A stretch of DNA of 52,168 nucleotides from CBDCYS01 sp965226245 (GTDB taxonomy: Bacteria; Acidobacteriota; Terriglobia; Bryobacterales; UBA6623). A program made the translations under genes and the position numbers. Where the stretch lies: NCBI GenBank assembly GCA_965226245.1, contig CBDDCL010000011.1, forward strand, positions 1-52,168, written 5' to 3'. Positions within the stretch are counted from its first letter, which is position 1. Each line of letters starts with the position of its first letter. Below, one piece after another: positions 34,501 through 45,011 of the stretch. The notes beneath the pieces are model-generated. The model ran no database searches, was not told where the DNA came from, and was given only the letters and a program-made list of their open reading frames with translations.

Positions 34501-36865
34501 GGCATTTCAGCAACGCCAGATGCTCGGCGACATGCTTCCAACTGTCGGCGTTGGCAGGGGGAGTGCCGAGAACGCGAATGCTGTCCAGCTGCTTCTTCTG
34601 CGCGGTCCTGCCGAACAGTCCCTTCAGACCAAAAGGACTCTTACCCTCGGCAAGATTGCTCATAGCCTCCGTGATCTCGGTATCAAGCTCGATGCCTGCG
34701 GGCGTGGTAACCGGCCGCTCAAGAAACGCCTTGCGCCGGTCGACAGCCTGCTCAAGCTCGGCGCCGAGGGCTTCTAAAATTGGCACCAAACTGTCGTTGC
34801 CGCCGCGCCGCAGACGCTCGCGCATGGCGACCGCCCACTGACGATGCGCCTGCACTACCTCGTCGCGCAGACGCTGAAACGCCTCGATGAGCGTGAGGAG
34901 TTGCTGAGCGCGAGCGAGCGTCTCCTGCGTCGAATCGGCGAGCGCCGGAACATCGCCGTTATCGACGTCCTGTTTCAGCTTTTCAAACTGGGACAGGTCC
35001 TGGTGGACTTCGAGCAGTGCTTTGGAGTATGGAAACTCAACGAGTTGCGGCAGCGACGCATCAAGGTAGTCGATGTCTTGGCCTAGCGCACGCCTTGCCT
35101 CTCGTAGCCGCACAACATCCACATCCAAGAACTGCGGGGCGAACTCCGGAGTGATTCCAAGCGTGTCAGGAATCCACTCGAACTGGTCGGCGTTCCTGAC
35201 CACTTCGTGCGCTGCGTCTTGAGGGTCGATCTCCTCGGTTTCAAACGTGACCTTGGCGAGGTTCCGCTTCGCCCAGTCGTCGATCTTGCGGTCAATGCTG
35301 CCAAGCTTGCCGTGGAGGGTATCAATGGATTCTTCAAGATGGTTGATGGTTCTCGCTGTGCTGCTTCGGTCGAGGCCCTGCACCTCGGAGGCAATCTTGT
35401 GGATGGCGTGCTCGAACTGCTTCATACCCTCCTGTTCGCTCGTCAACAGCGAAATGGCGAGCGGGCGGATTTCCTCGGGAAGCTGTTCCTGCAGCACCGC
35501 CAATGCCGGGTCCTTCATCGAGGTCACGAGCACCCGCTTGCCCCCCGCCAAGTAGTGACAGATAACGTTGGCGATGGTGTGTGTTTTGCCCGTGCCAGGC
35601 GGACCCTGCACGACGACGCCATCGGAAATATTCAACAACTGGATGACGCGGACCTGTTCGTCGTTGAAGGCCTTAGGGAAGTAGAGGTCACACACCTTCT
35701 CGTCGCTCGTACTGCGCTCCAAGTGGTATGAGGCGGAGACACCACGGAAGGGTGGCAGTTCGACGTCCCGGTTAGTTGTGTCCGGGTCGGTCAGCACTGC
35801 AGCCACAGCGGGTGGGTAGGCCTCGGCTTCTTCGGCTCGTTTTTTCAGCTTGTCCAGGTCTTGCAGAAACAGGTTGTTGGTGCGCGGACGTGCAAAGAGC
35901 ACCCACGTATCGGTGACTTTGAGCTTGTCGTCGGACTTGGGCAGCGTCCGGTCCTCAGCCGACACTTCGTTTGGCCAGTAGATGCCGTTCGCGTCGAGGT
36001 TGGTAGCCGCGGTACGAAGCAAAGGCTCGAAGGTGCCACGGTCGAACGGCGAAAAGGTTGTCATAGCCATCCCGAAGAATTCCTTCGCCGCCCTCTCCAA
36101 GTCGGCAATGCCAGGGTTATCGACGGATGCGTACCAGTCAACCTCGATGCGAGCATCGACATCCCGAGGTCGGACCTCCACTTCGGCCGTCACAGAGTTG
36201 AGCGACATTTCGGCTAGCCGTCCTACCAATGGATAGCTCACGCTGGCGCCATTGGAGTTCCAGATGCCGAGGCCCACTCCCCAGACGAGCTCGAGTTGCG
36301 CTTCAACAATGCCGCCCTCGAACCTCTGCTTAAGCGTGAAGAGTTGGGAGTACAGGCGGATGGTCTTGCGACGGGGTTTCTCTTCCTCTGCCCAAGGGCG
36401 CCACTTCGTGTCTAAGTAGGCGGCGAACTGGGTCTTGACGAGAGCACACCTGTCGTAGTCGGAGAGTATGACCGTCGCCTCGGGGGCGATGACAGGTTTG
36501 ACTTGCTCGGATGGAGTTGCCGATGAACAATGCGTGCCCTCTGCAATCAGACTTGCGCCGTCCGTGGCCTCGCGTAGCCTCGGTTCTTCCGCTGGTTCCT
36601 GCGTCATTCGCACCCAGGGCCGCAGCACCGCGCTGGCAATATCCGGGGGCCTCGTCTCGTGCAGCCGCTCAACGGCAAGCCAAATCTCGTCGTCGCTCTC
36701 GCGACCGTTGACGTTAATGCGGATGCCCGGCAGTCCTTGGATCTCGTGCTCGTAGAGAGCGAAGAGACCGTGTGCGGCAATGGTAGCGGCTGGCTTGCCC
36801 CGCAGCCGAGCAGACTGCTGAGAGAATTCGATAAGGGAAAGAAGCCGAGTTCTTTCTACGCTCAT
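31556..36865 (-). CDS. Large SF1 helicase with Vsr/DUF559-like nuclease and C-terminal winged-helix region
   Basis: 1769 residues from the ATG at 36865 (AGGAAG 4 bp upstream; a GTG at 36898 is the alternative). The N-terminal ~400 residues are a sensor-like region. The SF1 helicase core shows Walker A VVQGPPGTGKTHTIAN (about 418), a long helical insertion, Walker B DLVVIDEASQSDLTALPSL (about 1100), the glutamine motif GDDKQVSP, ARTFQGKERDIMFLS and NVAASRARDRMYLV (about 1340). A PD-(D/E)XK-type nuclease follows: CESPFEREMYDELTQRGYLV, then YRIDMVV and LAVECDGDKYHG (about 1390-1450). The last 150 residues contain VEGPVTAKRAYDIYL, a winged-helix pattern. Single-protein helicase-nucleases of this build are found in phage-defence loci. 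No partner is directly adjacent. Confidence 0.85.
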   Translation of the reverse strand: MSVERTRLLSLIEFSQQSARLRGKPAATIAAHGLFALYEHEIQGLPGIRINVNGRESDDEIWLAVERLHETRPPDIASAVLRPWVRMTQEPAEEPRLREATDGASLIAEGTHCSSATPSEQVKPVIAPEATVILSDYDRCALVKTQFAAYLDTKWRPWAEEEKPRRKTIRLYSQLFTLKQRFEGGIVEAQLELVWGVGLGIWNSNGASVSYPLVGRLAEMSLNSVTAEVEVRPRDVDARIEVDWYASVDNPGIADLERAAKEFFGMAMTTFSPFDRGTFEPLLRTAATNLDANGIYWPNEVSAEDRTLPKSDDKLKVTDTWVLFARPRTNNLFLQDLDKLKKRAEEAEAYPPAVAAVLTDPDTTNRDVELPPFRGVSASYHLERSTSDEKVCDLYFPKAFNDEQVRVIQLLNISDGVVVQGPPGTGKTHTIANVICHYLAGGKRVLVTSMKDPALAVLQEQLPEEIRPLAISLLTSEQEGMKQFEHAIHKIASEVQGLDRSSTARTINHLEESIDTLHGKLGSIDRKIDDWAKRNLAKVTFETEEIDPQDAAHEVVRNADQFEWIPDTLGITPEFAPQFLDVDVVRLREARRALGQDIDYLDASLPQLVEFPYSKALLEVHQDLSQFEKLKQDVDNGDVPALADSTQETLARAQQLLTLIEAFQRLRDEVVQAHRQWAVAMRERLRRGGNDSLVPILEALGAELEQAVDRRKAFLERPVTTPAGIELDTEITEAMSNLAEGKSPFGLKGLFGRTAQKKQLDSIRVLGTPPANADSWKHVAEHLALLKCLRELALRWNTLALELPLETVPGDKPESGLAASQAYALYLKIKGAVKAERELCAAASLVFPNWDHVHDLADNTQRLAELGKAVRHHLTKNRLANVWVHKERFQKVLEGRTGRVVEDIRRFLAETLGNPEIEDARMQAGWATLMAELSRVLGLGTHLAALHEVCGKVEASGAPKYAASLKRPLEGTVDGLLPDHWRSAWRLRRLDTYLKSIDAQEELKRLAKDRREVEGDLSRAYRDVVVKRTWLKLAEHASPSIRAALQAYLNAIQKIGRGGGKRAVRYRHDARMAASQANPAVPCWIMPHYRVSESLPAELGCFDLVVIDEASQSDLTALPSLLRAKKLLIVGDDKQVSPEGVGLEEEKIRSLMSRFLGNQVEAYRPQMSPERSIYDLFKVVFAKSAVMLKEHFRCVGPIIEYSKREFYNHELRPLRIPKASERLDPPLIDVVVEDGYRKGDVNLPEARFIVDEIKAIVSDLHLGGRSIGVVSLLANKQALFIWERLTDELGPEVLQRHRIACGDARTFQGKERDIMFLSMVSAPNKVGAPLSRDTFAQRFNVAASRARDRMYLVRSVALEHLSEADRFRRSLIAHFVTPFAQDEMRVEDLRTLCESPFEREMYDELTQRGYLVTPQVQVAQYRIDMVVEGHNDTRLAVECDGDKYHGPDKWVDDMQRQRVLERAGLVFWRCFASAFIRRRNDMLNDLLKALAERGIEPIGTEGAPRSVHTEHRVVSSRIEPTVGQGTVMPVEVIEIAQSPILKESSARTSSASADSPPVEARRHPSTGDGNLFGNAQVIVSSVNSRCADLVFSDYVEYSGTPGNDPRNVNKHGVSEGIVRIVEVEGPVTAKRAYDIYLRGCGIKRMGHELKSTMNKALFHVIQQGRLVCEDETGKSGILFSVVRVKGSPPIRLRSRGPRSFEELPPSELQVVARYLLERHSFPSGSDDHLRAVLECFDLKRLTTQVGTMLLEILERSFPYVDEFLSGMRR

Positions 36866-36933
36866 GAGGCTTCCTGTGCCATCGGTCGGGGCTTTCACAC
36901 AATCGTATTCTTGTCCGTTGCCCGCATCGCGCG

Positions 36934-37215
36934 TCAGGTGCGCCTAACGACGATTGGACCGGACCGCCGAGGGTGCCCGCCATGGGTATCGGCCAATATC
37001 TCGATTGTCTCTTTGTCCTCCCCGGTCAGTTCCGGCCAACCACCGTCCGGGGCATCGACGATTAATTGAGGCCAGCCAGCCCTGGGCCCCATCTCCCCTT
37101 TTATTTTGGGAGGCAGCTTCCAGCCAAGATAGCCGTTCCACAATCGCACCCGGTGGTCCGCGTCTTTTCCCAAGTTCAATAAAGCAAGCCAGAATTCAGT
37201 GTATTTATTTATCAT
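36934..37215 (-). CDS. Small conserved-looking protein, possibly truncated
   Basis: 93 residues beginning MINKYTEFWLALLNLGKDAD then HRVRLWNGYLGWKLPPKIKG. This looks like the start of a longer protein I associate with pentapeptide-repeat proteins, but no repeats follow and the frame ends in basic residues (RRSGPIVVRRT). It is probably an N-terminal remnant. It lies just upstream of the helicase-nuclease gene and could be transcribed with it. Confidence 0.4.
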   Translation of the reverse strand: MINKYTEFWLALLNLGKDADHRVRLWNGYLGWKLPPKIKGEMGPRAGWPQLIVDAPDGGWPELTGEDKETIEILADTHGGHPRRSGPIVVRRT

Positions 37216-37299
37216 CTAGAGTTCTGGGGACATTGTAACCGTCTGGAAAGAGCCGCCTATTCTCCCATGGCTCAATTCTCCCACCGTCACGAGATCCTT

Positions 37300-37572
37300 T
37301 CACCGGTATACCTTGTCGCGGCTGCCCACCCTCACCACCAGAACACGCAAAGCATCGTCCTGAATGTCGCAGATCACGCGGCAATCCCCTACCCGATAGC
37401 GCCACAACTCACCCAGTGGGCCGGTCAGCGCCTTGCCTATGTTCCGTGGGTCCTTCAGTCCCGCAACCCGCTCGTTCATGTAATCGACAATGCGTCGAGC
37501 CCTCTGCTTGTCGAGCTTGCGAAGCTGGGTCCGGGCGGATGCGGTGTACTCAATCGTCCAAGTCAAGGGCAC
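37300..37572 (-). CDS. relE: RelE/ParE-type toxin
   Basis: 90 residues, standard length. LTWTIEYTASARTQLRKLDK opens the family, followed by NIGKALTGPLGELWRYRVGD, CRVICDIQDDALRVLVVRVG and SRDKVY. The conserved Arg residues and the final Tyr of RelE-class ribosome-dependent RNases are present. It overlaps the RHH antitoxin by 23 nt and is read after it. The pair lies between the SNF2/MTase/ATPase operon and the helicase-nuclease. Confidence 0.9.
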   Translation of the reverse strand: MPLTWTIEYTASARTQLRKLDKQRARRIVDYMNERVAGLKDPRNIGKALTGPLGELWRYRVGDCRVICDIQDDALRVLVVRVGSRDKVYR

Positions 37573-37777
37573 TCCTCACGTCGCCGGCGGAGTACACTTT
37601 CTCTTTGCCTTGACGAAGGCGCTCCAGCACGTCCGCGGCAAGGTAGTAGTCCTCCATATCCTCAAGACCACGCTCGATCACCTCCCGCAGGTAGAAAGCC
37701 TTGGTGCGCCCGGTTTGCGAGGCCAGATGATCAAGCCGTTTCTCGGTTTCAGGAGCAAGTCGAATCGAAGTCGCCAT
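37550..37777 (-). CDS. RHH antitoxin of the RelE-type toxin
   Basis: 75 residues. ATSIRLAPETEKRLDHLASQ and KAFYLREVIERGLED form a ribbon-helix-helix domain; the tail (VLERLRQGKEKVYSAGDVRS) is typical of RelB/DinJ-like plasmid antitoxins. GGAGG is placed 8 bp before the ATG. A perfect 16-bp palindrome upstream is a likely operator, implying self-repression. Confidence 0.88.
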   Translation of the reverse strand: MATSIRLAPETEKRLDHLASQTGRTKAFYLREVIERGLEDMEDYYLAADVLERLRQGKEKVYSAGDVRSALDLDD

Positions 37778-37803
37778 GTTGCCAGTCCTCCAGGGTCGCC
37801 CTA

Positions 37804-37819
37804 TGAATATATGTATTCA
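37804..37819. promoter_or_regulatory. Palindromic operator of the RHH/RelE module
   Basis: TGAATATATGTATTCA has two 6-bp arms that are perfectly inverted. It lies 27 bp before the antitoxin ATG and overlaps an AT-rich -10-like region on the minus strand. This matches the size of RHH dimer sites. Confidence 0.6.
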
Positions 37820-38593
37820 CCATATCACGCCTTGCGGACGCGACGGGTTGACCAACAAGGGGTTCGGCAGTTGGACAGCGGAGTTTTCCCCTCAGCGATT
37901 TCTCGAGTTGAAGAAACTCTATAAACGCCTGAAACAATAAGGCAGGATGAAAAGAGACGATTGTGTTGCAACTTTGGGCGACGACGCCGGCGGTTTCGCT
38001 CGGTGGTTTCCCCCGCACACGCGAGGATGAGCCGCCCCGCGACAGATGCAAGCTACCGATTAGGGGTCACCTCACGAAACGGAATAATCGTACGGTAAGA
38101 GGCATCCGAATGGCCAGTTTCTGGTTGGCGAGGTCCTGTGAACGAGTGGAGACGCGGAGGTAGGCAACGGTTTTCACGGCTGCGTCCAAGGAAAGGCAAA
38201 TCGCGGCCTGTTTGCGACAGATAGCGACTACAGATGTCAGGCTATTTTATAGCAGATTATTGGCTAATGTGACGGTCGTTTATTTCGACGCCTAGCCTTG
38301 ATCTGTCCCTCTCGAAGCCAGCTGAAAGGAAATAGAATCTCGCGTGGATTAGGGAAGAGACCGCCGCTCGGTCGTCCATCCGCCGGCGACGGAGCTCGAA
38401 CACCTCCGAGCGCGGGTAGGCCGATTCATGCCGTTGCGAGGGGCATGCCTCATTCATGGGATTCCCCACCGCGGCGGCCGCCGTTGTTTTGTTGGCGACT
38501 GCTGCTGCGCGGGAAATTCAAACTAGACCAGTACCCATTCTCCACAGGATTCATTACCGGTAGCGTTGAAACGATGTGTGTGAATCACACAGC
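37820..38593. other. Intergenic region inside the defence island
   Basis: About 770 bp with no convincing gene on either strand. It contains a degenerate type I-E CRISPR repeat at 38006-38034. Short frames (for example EACPSQRHESAYPRSEVFEL, minus, near 38400) may be remnants. It separates the SNF2/DUF1156/DUF499 operon from the toxin-antitoxin pair, and may hold the operon's terminator, though I cannot see a clear one. Confidence 0.4.
38006..38034 (-). CRISPR. Solitary degenerate type I-E repeat
   Basis: Minus strand CGGCTCATCCTCGCGTGTGC then GGGGGAAAC; the length (29 nt) and stem positions fit type I-E. It differs from the repeat at 30.3 and 50.3 kb at several bases, including the stem. There is one copy only. 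Confidence 0.45.
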
Positions 38594-41500
38594 TTATTCT
38601 TTTTCAAAGCCCTGGCTCGTGAACTTTAGTGTCCGGCTGTTCTCCGTTACCGTGCGCACGACGTGATCCGGGGCGCCCGCCGGCACCTCGGCTTCGATCT
38701 CTAGGGTCACCGTAACCTTGGCTCCTACCAGGCCGGAAAGATGCGCGATCACCTCGTCCGCAATCCGGCTCGCGTCGCGGCCTACCCTCTCTGCATCTAG
38801 CGTCGCGGTCCCATGAAACCTCGTCGGTTGCGGCGCTGGCGGTGGATCCGAAGGCCACTCACCGGGACCGGATCCGCCGCCTGAATCCGGGCTCTCGCCA
38901 CCCGTCCCGCCGCCGGCACCTTCTCCCCTGCCAGGCGGCTGTGCCCTCTCGGCATCCATCTGTTGCCGCGCGATGTCCGACTTGACGAGCAATCCAGGAG
39001 CATTAGCATCCGGTAATGAAATGACTTGCCCGCCGCGTAAACCGCGATATCGCTTTGCCTCATCGTCAAAGCTGTCCGCGAACGCGTACGCATCCTGTTC
39101 CCAGGTAAGAAGGGTGATTCCTTCGCTGATTGCGTTCAGCAGGACTGTTGAGTCACTGACCCGTGGCAGATAGAGATACCGCGCAAAATCCTCGACGATT
39201 TGTTTGATCGGCACATGGTCGCCGCGCCAGAGAGGCACGCGATCAAGCTCCATCCGTAGTCGAGTGGGGGCAAAGCCGGTCACCAGCAGCTCATCGCCTT
39301 TCAGTTTCTTGCTCGCCCTGGCTGCGAGCGAATGCTGGCCCGACAGCCTCATGGCCTGCCACTCCATCGAAGCGTCGGGGCGGGCCTGAACCGGAACCAG
39401 GAGCCACTGGTACGTCTCCGGGAGCCGGGCCGTAACCGCGCTGGACGCAGCCTCCTTTTGAATTTCGGCCTGCTTGACCTGGTAAGGCGCAAGGTCGAGC
39501 TGCTCCCGCTCCCCGAGTATCGATTCCCATGCCAGGTACCGCCGGACCGCCTCATCGAGATCCTGCAGCCTCGTCTTGTCCGGGGCCAGAAACACGAGTG
39601 TGTTGCGATAAATCCTCGGCGCGCTGCCCCTCGATTCCAGGATGTCTTGCGCAGCGATCTCTGCGGGACTTCTCTTCTCTTTGCTGTAGGGCGTGTCGAT
39701 TCCGAGCACCACGAGTCGTGCATCGAGATCATCCGGAACATCCTGCCCGGATTGCGGGAGAGGGTGAACTCGATTGAAGTCGCCCGTGTCGCGGAGATCC
39801 GATCGGAGTCGCGCACCGAGCTCCTGCAGCACCTTGTCGGGGTTGCGCTTCAACTGCTCGGCACGATCCTCCGCCAGTTTCGTGACGGTTGGCTGTGTGG
39901 AGTACCAGTAACGAGGACCATCCTGGTAGAGGTACGTTGCCGCACCGGCCAGACGCCGCAGCGCGTCGCCGAAGACCGCCGGAGACTCCCCCGGCATGAC
40001 ACAGCCGAGTTTGACGCGACGGTCCTCAAGGCCACGATGCGCCGCATCGGCGGTGGGGGCGGATCCGAGATAAATCGTTCGCGCGACGCGTCGGGAAGCG
40101 TGGAACTTTCCGAGGTTCGGCACCGCGCTGTCAATCCGTCGCGGCAGCGAGCTGGGCCCGTCCACGTCTTTCTCGATCACCGGCACCCAGTTGTCGGGGA
40201 GATACCGGGTCAGCTCGAACTGTACGCGTGGATCGTCGATCGCGATGTTCGCCGGCAGAATCAGCGGATTCCTGTCGTCTTTCTCCCACAGGCTATGAAT
40301 CACAGCCGCCATCAACCGCAACACGCCACGCGTGCGCTGGAATTTCACCAGCGTCGACCAATCCGTGTACAGGCGATCGAAGATCTCGGGGTGTATCGGA
40401 TATGCCGCCTTGATCCGCTTCTCGTAGTCCGCGTCCCGACACTCAGGCGGGAACTCTTGATGCTGTGTCCGATAGAACTCGGCAAAGGCGCGGGCGACCA
40501 CATCCCTATCCCTGAATTGCACAGGATCGGTGAACGGCTCGAAAAGGCGTCGCCGCACTATCTCGAAGCTTTCCTCGGCACTGGCCGGACGCCAGGACGA
40601 TTCGATACGCCCGACGACGTTTCGCAACCGATCGAGTGCCTCCCGCCCGCGTTGCCCACCGACCTCGACGTCATCCGCCCTGGTGTGGGGGGATCCGGTC
40701 GTGTCCGAGGCTGGCAAGCTGATCACGAGCAGGCAGTTGTTGGCGAGTTTGGCCGATTCCGTGAGCACCTGGGCAAAACTGAATTGGGTCTCGAAGCCGC
40801 CGGCGGGGAGGTCGCTCTGGTCATGCAGTTGGCGAGCGTAGGCCACCCACTCGTCGATGAGGACCAGGCAGGGGCCGTATTTATTGAAGAGTTCCCGCAG
40901 TGCATCGCCTGGACTCGTCGCCTTTTCGTCGTCGGCCGCGACGCGCGCGAACGCCTGCTTGCCACCCAGTTGCCACGCCAGCTCGCCCCAGAGTGTTCGG
41001 ACGACCGTGCCATCCGGTTTGGTGACCGGGTTCCCCGGGGAAATCTTGTTCCCCACCAACACGACGCGGCGCGCCGCCGCAAGCTCCGTGGCCTCCGCCT
41101 CCTCTAAAACGGAGTCGATCCCATCCAGTTTCCCGGAGGCTGTCCCGGAGAACAGGTGATACAGCGCCAGCATGGAGTGGGTCTTGCCACCGCCGAAGTT
41201 CGTCTGGAGCTGAACGACGGGATCGCCGCCTCTGCCCGCGAGGCGGCGGATGGCCCCAATCAACAGACCCTTCAGGCTTTCCGTCAGATACGTGCGCCGG
41301 AAGAACTCGACGGGGTCTCGATACTCGTCTGTGCCTTCACCCAGATGCACCTGCCAGAGATCGGCGGCGAACTCGGCTTGTTGGTAGCGCCCGCTCGCGA
41401 CGTCCCTGTGGGGGGTGACGATTTCACGCCAGGGCTTCAGGCTGGCCGCCGCGGTGCTTTCAATCGCCGTTCCCGCCTGCTTGCGCCGCTCTCCGCGCGT

Positions 41501-41938
41501 CTGTTCGTCGAAGCGTACCCGCAGTAGTTCCAGCTTGCGCTTCTCGAGCTCTTCGGACTGCGGCGCGGATACCGCGGCAAGGAGTCGGCCCACCGAATCC
41601 AGAGCGCGATAGGCGTCATCGCTGGAAAAACTCTCCTGGTGTGCCCACTTGTTGCGGTGGTCCAGCAACTCGCTGACGAGACTCCGCTCCGCCGGCCCCA
41701 GAATCTTGCGAAAAACCTCGTGCCAGGTGTCCCACATCAGCTTGAGCAGCCCGGCCACGTCCCACTCGGGGATAGGCTGGTTCCCCAACACGCGGTCTTC
41801 CCCGTAGTCGCGCACTCGGTGGGCGTCCAATTTTCGCGACTCCAGGGCACTCCTGATCTCGCGTTCGACAAACGGGCCCAGACCCGCTTTGAGCAAATCC
41901 AGTGCCTTGCCGACCCGTTCGTGATTCGTTATCGCCAT
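38594..41938 (-). CDS. Swt1-type HEPN plus DUF499 ATPase, third gene of the defence operon
   Basis: 1114 residues. The first ~115 residues match the Swt1-family HEPN domain: HERVGKALDLLKAGLGPFVE, then SELLDHRNKWAHQESFSSDD with the R-x4-H motif (about 93-98). The DUF499 P-loop ATPase follows: Walker A QTNFGGGKTHSMLAL (about 242) and Walker B CLVLIDEWVAYAR (about 362). The C-terminus has a Gly/Ser/Pro-rich linker (about 1000-1045) and a short domain. AGGAG lies 6 bp before the ATG, 33 bp after the DUF1156 stop. DUF499 proteins recur in DUF1156 defence loci; they are thought to act as switches or motors. The HEPN part may provide RNase activity, which is inference. Confidence 0.88.
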   Translation of the reverse strand: MAITNHERVGKALDLLKAGLGPFVEREIRSALESRKLDAHRVRDYGEDRVLGNQPIPEWDVAGLLKLMWDTWHEVFRKILGPAERSLVSELLDHRNKWAHQESFSSDDAYRALDSVGRLLAAVSAPQSEELEKRKLELLRVRFDEQTRGERRKQAGTAIESTAAASLKPWREIVTPHRDVASGRYQQAEFAADLWQVHLGEGTDEYRDPVEFFRRTYLTESLKGLLIGAIRRLAGRGGDPVVQLQTNFGGGKTHSMLALYHLFSGTASGKLDGIDSVLEEAEATELAAARRVVLVGNKISPGNPVTKPDGTVVRTLWGELAWQLGGKQAFARVAADDEKATSPGDALRELFNKYGPCLVLIDEWVAYARQLHDQSDLPAGGFETQFSFAQVLTESAKLANNCLLVISLPASDTTGSPHTRADDVEVGGQRGREALDRLRNVVGRIESSWRPASAEESFEIVRRRLFEPFTDPVQFRDRDVVARAFAEFYRTQHQEFPPECRDADYEKRIKAAYPIHPEIFDRLYTDWSTLVKFQRTRGVLRLMAAVIHSLWEKDDRNPLILPANIAIDDPRVQFELTRYLPDNWVPVIEKDVDGPSSLPRRIDSAVPNLGKFHASRRVARTIYLGSAPTADAAHRGLEDRRVKLGCVMPGESPAVFGDALRRLAGAATYLYQDGPRYWYSTQPTVTKLAEDRAEQLKRNPDKVLQELGARLRSDLRDTGDFNRVHPLPQSGQDVPDDLDARLVVLGIDTPYSKEKRSPAEIAAQDILESRGSAPRIYRNTLVFLAPDKTRLQDLDEAVRRYLAWESILGEREQLDLAPYQVKQAEIQKEAASSAVTARLPETYQWLLVPVQARPDASMEWQAMRLSGQHSLAARASKKLKGDELLVTGFAPTRLRMELDRVPLWRGDHVPIKQIVEDFARYLYLPRVSDSTVLLNAISEGITLLTWEQDAYAFADSFDDEAKRYRGLRGGQVISLPDANAPGLLVKSDIARQQMDAERAQPPGRGEGAGGGTGGESPDSGGGSGPGEWPSDPPPAPQPTRFHGTATLDAERVGRDASRIADEVIAHLSGLVGAKVTVTLEIEAEVPAGAPDHVVRTVTENSRTLKFTSQGFEKE

Positions 41939-41971
41939 ACGCTACTCCTGGGTCTCGTGAGGGCTCATCAG

Positions 41972-44986
<3,015 letters not shown>

Positions 44987-45011
44987 GCCGTCCTGTCGTC
45001 TGCCGACCCTT

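Noticed and set aside
39332..41107. 591-codon open frame on the plus strand opposite the DUF499 gene
   Set aside because: It is the GC-driven antisense shadow of a protein with clear Walker motifs, and it has no recognisable domains and a Arg/Pro/Gly-rich composition.
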